27,909 nucleotides of DNA from CAZRIE01 sp964600075 (GTDB lineage: Bacteria; Bacteroidota; Bacteroidia; Flavobacteriales; Flavobacteriaceae): NCBI GenBank assembly GCA_964600075.1, contig CAZRIE010000056.1, positions 1 to 27,909 of the forward strand. The letters are read 5' to 3'. A program made the position numbers and the translations under genes. The notes under the pieces are model-generated. The model saw only the letters and a program-made list of their open reading frames with translations, made no database searches and had not been told where the DNA came from. Shown one piece after another: positions 25,054 through 27,909 of this stretch; the first letter of the stretch is position 1, and each line of letters begins with the position of its first letter.

Positions 25054-25635
25054 ATGGAAAGCCCAACTATCGAAACAAAGAACATCTACTATCCGCCAGG
25101 GGGCATGCTCTTGTGGATCGTTATTTTTCTAGAGCTGATTACCTTTGGTATGGCTTTGGTCGCCATGGTCTACAGTGCGAAACAAGAACCCGATATTTTT
25201 CACACATCTCGGTTATTGCTAGACCCGATTTATGGCACAATAAACACCCTGTTCCTATTGACGAGCGGATTTTTTATGGCCGTCTCTGTGCAAAAGCTTA
25301 AGGCCGGGGAAAGAAAGAAATCCCTTAAATTCTTAGCGGCGACCATGTTGTTCGGATTGCTTTTCTTGGTGGTGAAATCGGTTGAATACAGTTCAAAAAT
25401 AGATGCAGGCCTGGGGCTCGGGTACAATACCTTTTTCACCTTTTACTGGTTGCTGACCCTGTTTCATGTCATACACGTCATAGTCGGCCTGATCATTTTG
25501 ACATCCGTTTATTTTGGATTGAAGAAGGAAAATTCCTCGACGAAAATGGAAGATGTTGAAGCCAGCGCGGCCTTTTGGCACATGTGCGACTTGATATGGC
25601 TGTTGCTGTTCCCCATCATTTATCTACTCTTTTAA
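25054..25635 (+). CDS. Heme-copper oxidase subunit III-like (NorE-type)
   Basis: 193 residues with five membrane spans (about 17-38, 58-77, 90-108, 123-150 and 170-193). WIVIFLELITFGMALVA, TSGFFMAVSVQKLKAG and WLLTLFHVIHVIVGLIIL with AAFWHMCDLIWLLLFPIIYL are typical of COX3/NorE proteins. NorE accessory subunits accompany NO reductase in denitrifiers. The 193-residue length is NorE-like rather than the longer CoxC. No subunit I or II gene is present in this window, so it is probably an accessory of a NO reductase encoded nearby. Confidence 0.85.
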   Translation: MESPTIETKNIYYPPGGMLLWIVIFLELITFGMALVAMVYSAKQEPDIFHTSRLLLDPIYGTINTLFLLTSGFFMAVSVQKLKAGERKKSLKFLAATMLFGLLFLVVKSVEYSSKIDAGLGLGYNTFFTFYWLLTLFHVIHVIVGLIILTSVYFGLKKENSSTKMEDVEASAAFWHMCDLIWLLLFPIIYLLF

Positions 25636-25636
25636 A

Positions 25637-25873
25637 ATGGATAAACGCACACTATATACTTGGGCGATACTGCTGGTCTTGACGATACTCGCGGGCATTC
25701 TGTCGGGTACGGTTCAGGAATATGCCGTCGTGGGGATCTTGGTATTGTCCGCTATCAAATTCATGGGCGTTGCCTTTGAGTTTATGGACTTGAAAGTTGC
25801 CCATAATTTTTGGAAGATCGCCATTACGGCCTATGTACTGGTCTTTATGGGAATCGTCCTGATAATAATCTGA
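25637..25873 (+). CDS. Cytochrome oxidase subunit IV-like small membrane protein (NorF-type)
   Basis: 78 residues with three spans (about 5-25, 28-47 and 56-78). IKFMGVAFEFMDLKVAHNFW is the conserved COX4_pro segment. It starts 1 bp after the stop of the subunit III-like gene, so the two are translationally linked and function together, as in norEF pairs. Confidence 0.82.
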   Translation: MDKRTLYTWAILLVLTILAGILSGTVQEYAVVGILVLSAIKFMGVAFEFMDLKVAHNFWKIAITAYVLVFMGIVLIII

Positions 25874-25912
25874 TTCCTATTAGTTATAGAACGAATATTA
25901 AATCGATAAAAA

Positions 25913-27724
25913 ATGACAAAAGCACATTCTTTCCACATCCCCGTAATGGGAATAGGATTCACGATCGATACGCCCTTAAAGGTTTCCCGGTTCGGGATCG
26001 ATTCTGTAATTTCCTTGGTAGATGACATCCTTTTAGAGAAACTGCGAAAAATGTATTGCGAAAAATTTGAAATTCCCTATACTGAAATCACGGATAAAAT
26101 GGAAGACTTCAGGGCGAAGCGGATTACTTCGTATCTCGACCTAATCCAAGAACTTGCCCAAAAGAAATTCGAGGAATTCAAAAATGCTACGGTCGAAACA
26201 GCGAACGACATCAAGGAATATTTCAATAGGCTGCCCGATACTTCCACCTTTAAACAGGAGTTCGAGCAGTTGACCAAAGATTATTTTAACCTAGAAGAAA
26301 TCGGTACTTGGGTCAAGACGCACATGTCCATGGGCAGTATCGACGTCAACATCATGACCAAGGTGGATAAGGACAATTATATCAAAAAGGAAAAATTGTC
26401 CACAGAATTTAACGATGCCCATGCTGCGTTACGGGGCTTTGCGAATAGTGGCTTGAATTCTTCCGTAATTCTTTCCGCAGGAATGAACCCCAGATTGTAT
26501 AGTTATTTGGAGCAGTTCGATGATTTTTATCCCGATGCCGACCGAAACCTTAAAAAGAAGATCGTCTTGAAAGTCAGCGACTACCGTTCTGCCTTGATCC
26601 AAGGCAAGTTCTTGGCCAAAAAAGGCATTTGGGTATCCGAATACCGTATTGAATCCGGCCTCAACTGCGGTGGCCATGCTTTTGCGACCGATGGCTATCT
26701 GTTGGGGCCGATCTTAGAGCAGTTCAAAACCAATAAAGAAGCATTGATAGCGGAGGTTCACCAATTGATGGTTGCGGCACTGGAGCAGAAAGAACGCCAC
26801 GTTCCCAAAATTCCCTTGCCCTTAAAAATTTCGGCCCAAGGCGGTGTAGGAACTTCTGAAGAACACGAGTTTATTATGGATCATTACGAAGTGGATTCCG
26901 TGGGCTGGGGCACACCATTTTTGTTGGTTCCCGAAGCTTCTACGGTAGATAAGGGGACTTTGAATCAATTGGTGGCCGCCAAAGAAGAAGATCTTTATTT
27001 GAGCAACATTTCGCCTTTGGGTATTCCATTCCATAGTTTAAGGGGAAATACCAAGGATCTGGAAAAAGAAAAGAATCTGGCAAAAGACAGGCCCGGTAGT
27101 GCCTGCCCCAAAAAGTTCGTCTCCCTGAACAAAGAGTATAAAGATGAAGGCCTTTGTACCGCCTCGCGCCAGTACCAACATTTAAAATTGCAGGAACTGG
27201 AAAAGGAATCCATTTCTTCGGAAGAATACCAACTGCGGTACGCCAAAATCACCGAAAAGTCCTGTACCTGTGTCGGGCTGGGCACTTCGGCTCTGTTGGC
27301 TTACGGATTGGATACCAAAACCGAGGGCGAAGGCGTTTCGATCTGTCCAGGACCGAATATGGCCTATTTTTCAAAGATTGCTTCCCTATCAGAAATGCTA
27401 GACCAGATTTACGGAAGGGCAAACCTAATTTCCCGAACCGATAGACCCAATATGTTTATCAAAGAGCTTACCATATATCTGAAATACCTGGAGGATCAAA
27501 TTGCCGAGACCCGTAGGGCCTTTACCGAAAAACAAAAACGGTATCTATTGAAATTTGCCAAGAATTTAAACGAGGGAATCGCCTATTACGAATCACTTTT
27601 TACCAGTTCTACGGAGGTGTTTAAATCGTCGAAAGCGAAAATTCTATATGACTTTCTCTGTGGTAAAGATGCTTTGGAAGCGTTGACTTTGGAAATCGAG
27701 GCACTTGAAATTGCAAAAGCATAA
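25913..27724 (+). CDS. Cysteine-rich FMN-type TIM-barrel-like protein, function unknown
   Basis: 603 residues, no signal peptide, cytoplasmic. The opening HIPVMGIGFTIDTPLKVSRF and the central SGLNCGGHAFATDG (248-261), SAQGGVGTSEEHEF (307-320) and VGWGTPFLLVPEA (330-342) resemble the FMN-barrel motifs of nitronate monooxygenase and glutamate synthase type enzymes. A second part has cysteines C398, C415, C451, C453 and C478 (SACPKK, GLCTAS, SCTCVG, SICPGP), likely a metal or Fe-S site, and ends in a helical tail. It follows the COX4-like gene by 39 bp on the same strand. Assignment to denitrification is by location; no close family was recognised. Confidence 0.62.
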   Translation: MTKAHSFHIPVMGIGFTIDTPLKVSRFGIDSVISLVDDILLEKLRKMYCEKFEIPYTEITDKMEDFRAKRITSYLDLIQELAQKKFEEFKNATVETANDIKEYFNRLPDTSTFKQEFEQLTKDYFNLEEIGTWVKTHMSMGSIDVNIMTKVDKDNYIKKEKLSTEFNDAHAALRGFANSGLNSSVILSAGMNPRLYSYLEQFDDFYPDADRNLKKKIVLKVSDYRSALIQGKFLAKKGIWVSEYRIESGLNCGGHAFATDGYLLGPILEQFKTNKEALIAEVHQLMVAALEQKERHVPKIPLPLKISAQGGVGTSEEHEFIMDHYEVDSVGWGTPFLLVPEASTVDKGTLNQLVAAKEEDLYLSNISPLGIPFHSLRGNTKDLEKEKNLAKDRPGSACPKKFVSLNKEYKDEGLCTASRQYQHLKLQELEKESISSEEYQLRYAKITEKSCTCVGLGTSALLAYGLDTKTEGEGVSICPGPNMAYFSKIASLSEMLDQIYGRANLISRTDRPNMFIKELTIYLKYLEDQIAETRRAFTEKQKRYLLKFAKNLNEGIAYYESLFTSSTEVFKSSKAKILYDFLCGKDALEALTLEIEALEIAKA

Positions 27725-27728
27725 GTAC

Positions 27729-27752
27729 AAAACATGACAAGTGTCATGTTTT
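27729..27752 (+). promoter_or_regulatory. Perfect 11+11 bp inverted repeat, candidate Crp/Fnr-type activator site
   Basis: AAAACATGACA-AG-TGTCATGTTTT, centre 27740.5, 4 bp after the stop of the barrel-like gene. A -7 element TACCTTTG lies at 27770-27777; if its G is at -7, transcription starts near 27784 and the repeat is centred at about -43.5, close to the -41.5 of class II Crp/Fnr activators. A bidirectional terminator is an alternative reading, since AAAA/TTTT flank the stem. Confidence 0.6.
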
Positions 27753-27769
27753 GACATAAAGGGCCATGT

Positions 27770-27777
27770 TACCTTTG
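27770..27777 (+). promoter_or_regulatory. -7 element TACCTTTG
   Basis: Perfect match to TAnnTTTG, with TTG at 27751-27753 16 nt upstream, near the usual 17-23 spacing. It serves the lipoprotein gene starting at 27841, giving a leader of about 57 nt. Confidence 0.6.
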
Positions 27778-27840
27778 CGCATAATAAAGGATATAAATGT
27801 CCTTTTGTCTTTAAAATTCAATTAAAATCAATATAAAAAT

Positions 27841-27909
27841 GAAATCTAATCAACCTAAATCAGCTGTATTGCTATTCACAGCAACCTTGTTGCTATTTCT
27901 TTCCTCTTG
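27841..27909 (+). CDS. Start of a probable lipoprotein, cut by window end
   Basis: Only the first 23 codons are inside the window: MKSNQPKSAVLLFTATLLLF followed by LSS and two bases TG of the next codon. If the next base is T or C the result is Cys, completing a lipobox L-S-S-C. With an activator-like palindrome at its promoter and the COX3/COX4-like genes before it, it may be a nitrous-oxide reductase or cytochrome c-type gene of the same pathway, but no catalytic sequence is visible. Confidence 0.6.

Overview
The window looks like the chromosome of a marine-type flavobacterium (Bacteroidota). Reasons: several promoters match the Bacteroidota pattern (a -7 element TAnnTTTG with an upstream TTG), ribosome binding sites are weak, lipoproteins and glycoside hydrolases are frequent, and the tryptophan dioxygenase, DUF2024 and heme-copper-oxidase accessory proteins are of flavobacterial type. 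All of this was read from sequence alone; no database search was run.

Region 1 (1-6.4 kb) is accessory DNA. It holds a hipBA toxin-antitoxin operon with long AT-rich operators, a frameshifted tyrosine-recombinase remnant, a GH43/GH117-like beta-propeller lipoprotein, a large exported alpha/beta hydrolase, and a decayed metallo-beta-lactamase-fold gene.

Region 2 (6.4-14 kb) is a sialic-acid / amino-sugar scavenging locus. Four minus-strand genes in a row encode N-acetylneuraminate lyase, an exo-sialidase with five Asp boxes, a fused NanM-like mutarotase and sodium/solute symporter, and a GH20 beta-hexosaminidase lipoprotein. Together they could cut terminal sialic acid and HexNAc from glycans, convert the sugar anomer, import it and cleave it to ManNAc and pyruvate. 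Kinase and epimerase genes (nanK, nanE) and a SusCD pair are not in the window. A lipoprotein of unknown function converges on this operon, and a CynX/NimT-type MFS exporter gene diverges from it.

Region 3 (15.3-27.9 kb) is the most interesting part: a cluster that looks devoted to nitric oxide / denitrification and Fe-S stress. It contains an Rrf2 regulator with three cysteines (NsrR/IscR-like), a tryptophan 2,3-dioxygenase, the di-iron repair protein Ric (ScdA/YtfE), a small membrane protein, a [2Fe-2S] ferredoxin, a CPVC mini-thioredoxin, an unknown exported protein, a frameshifted small gene, DUF2024, a MarR regulator with a C-terminal four-cysteine motif, a polytopic heme-copper-oxidase-like membrane protein, a MscS channel, an alginate-export-type porin, COX3/NorE-like and COX4/NorF-like subunits, and a 603-residue cysteine-rich protein that resembles FMN-dependent TIM barrels. 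The window ends in the signal peptide of a probable lipoprotein.

Three families of palindromic sites appear to wire region 3. GGAyAAAwTTrTCC lies before the Rrf2 gene and before the tryptophan dioxygenase gene. AAAGTTAGGAATCCTAA lies before the mini-thioredoxin, the exported protein and the MarR gene. A perfect 11+11 bp repeat lies at a Crp/Fnr-activator distance from the last gene's promoter. The regulator-to-site assignments are inference from position.
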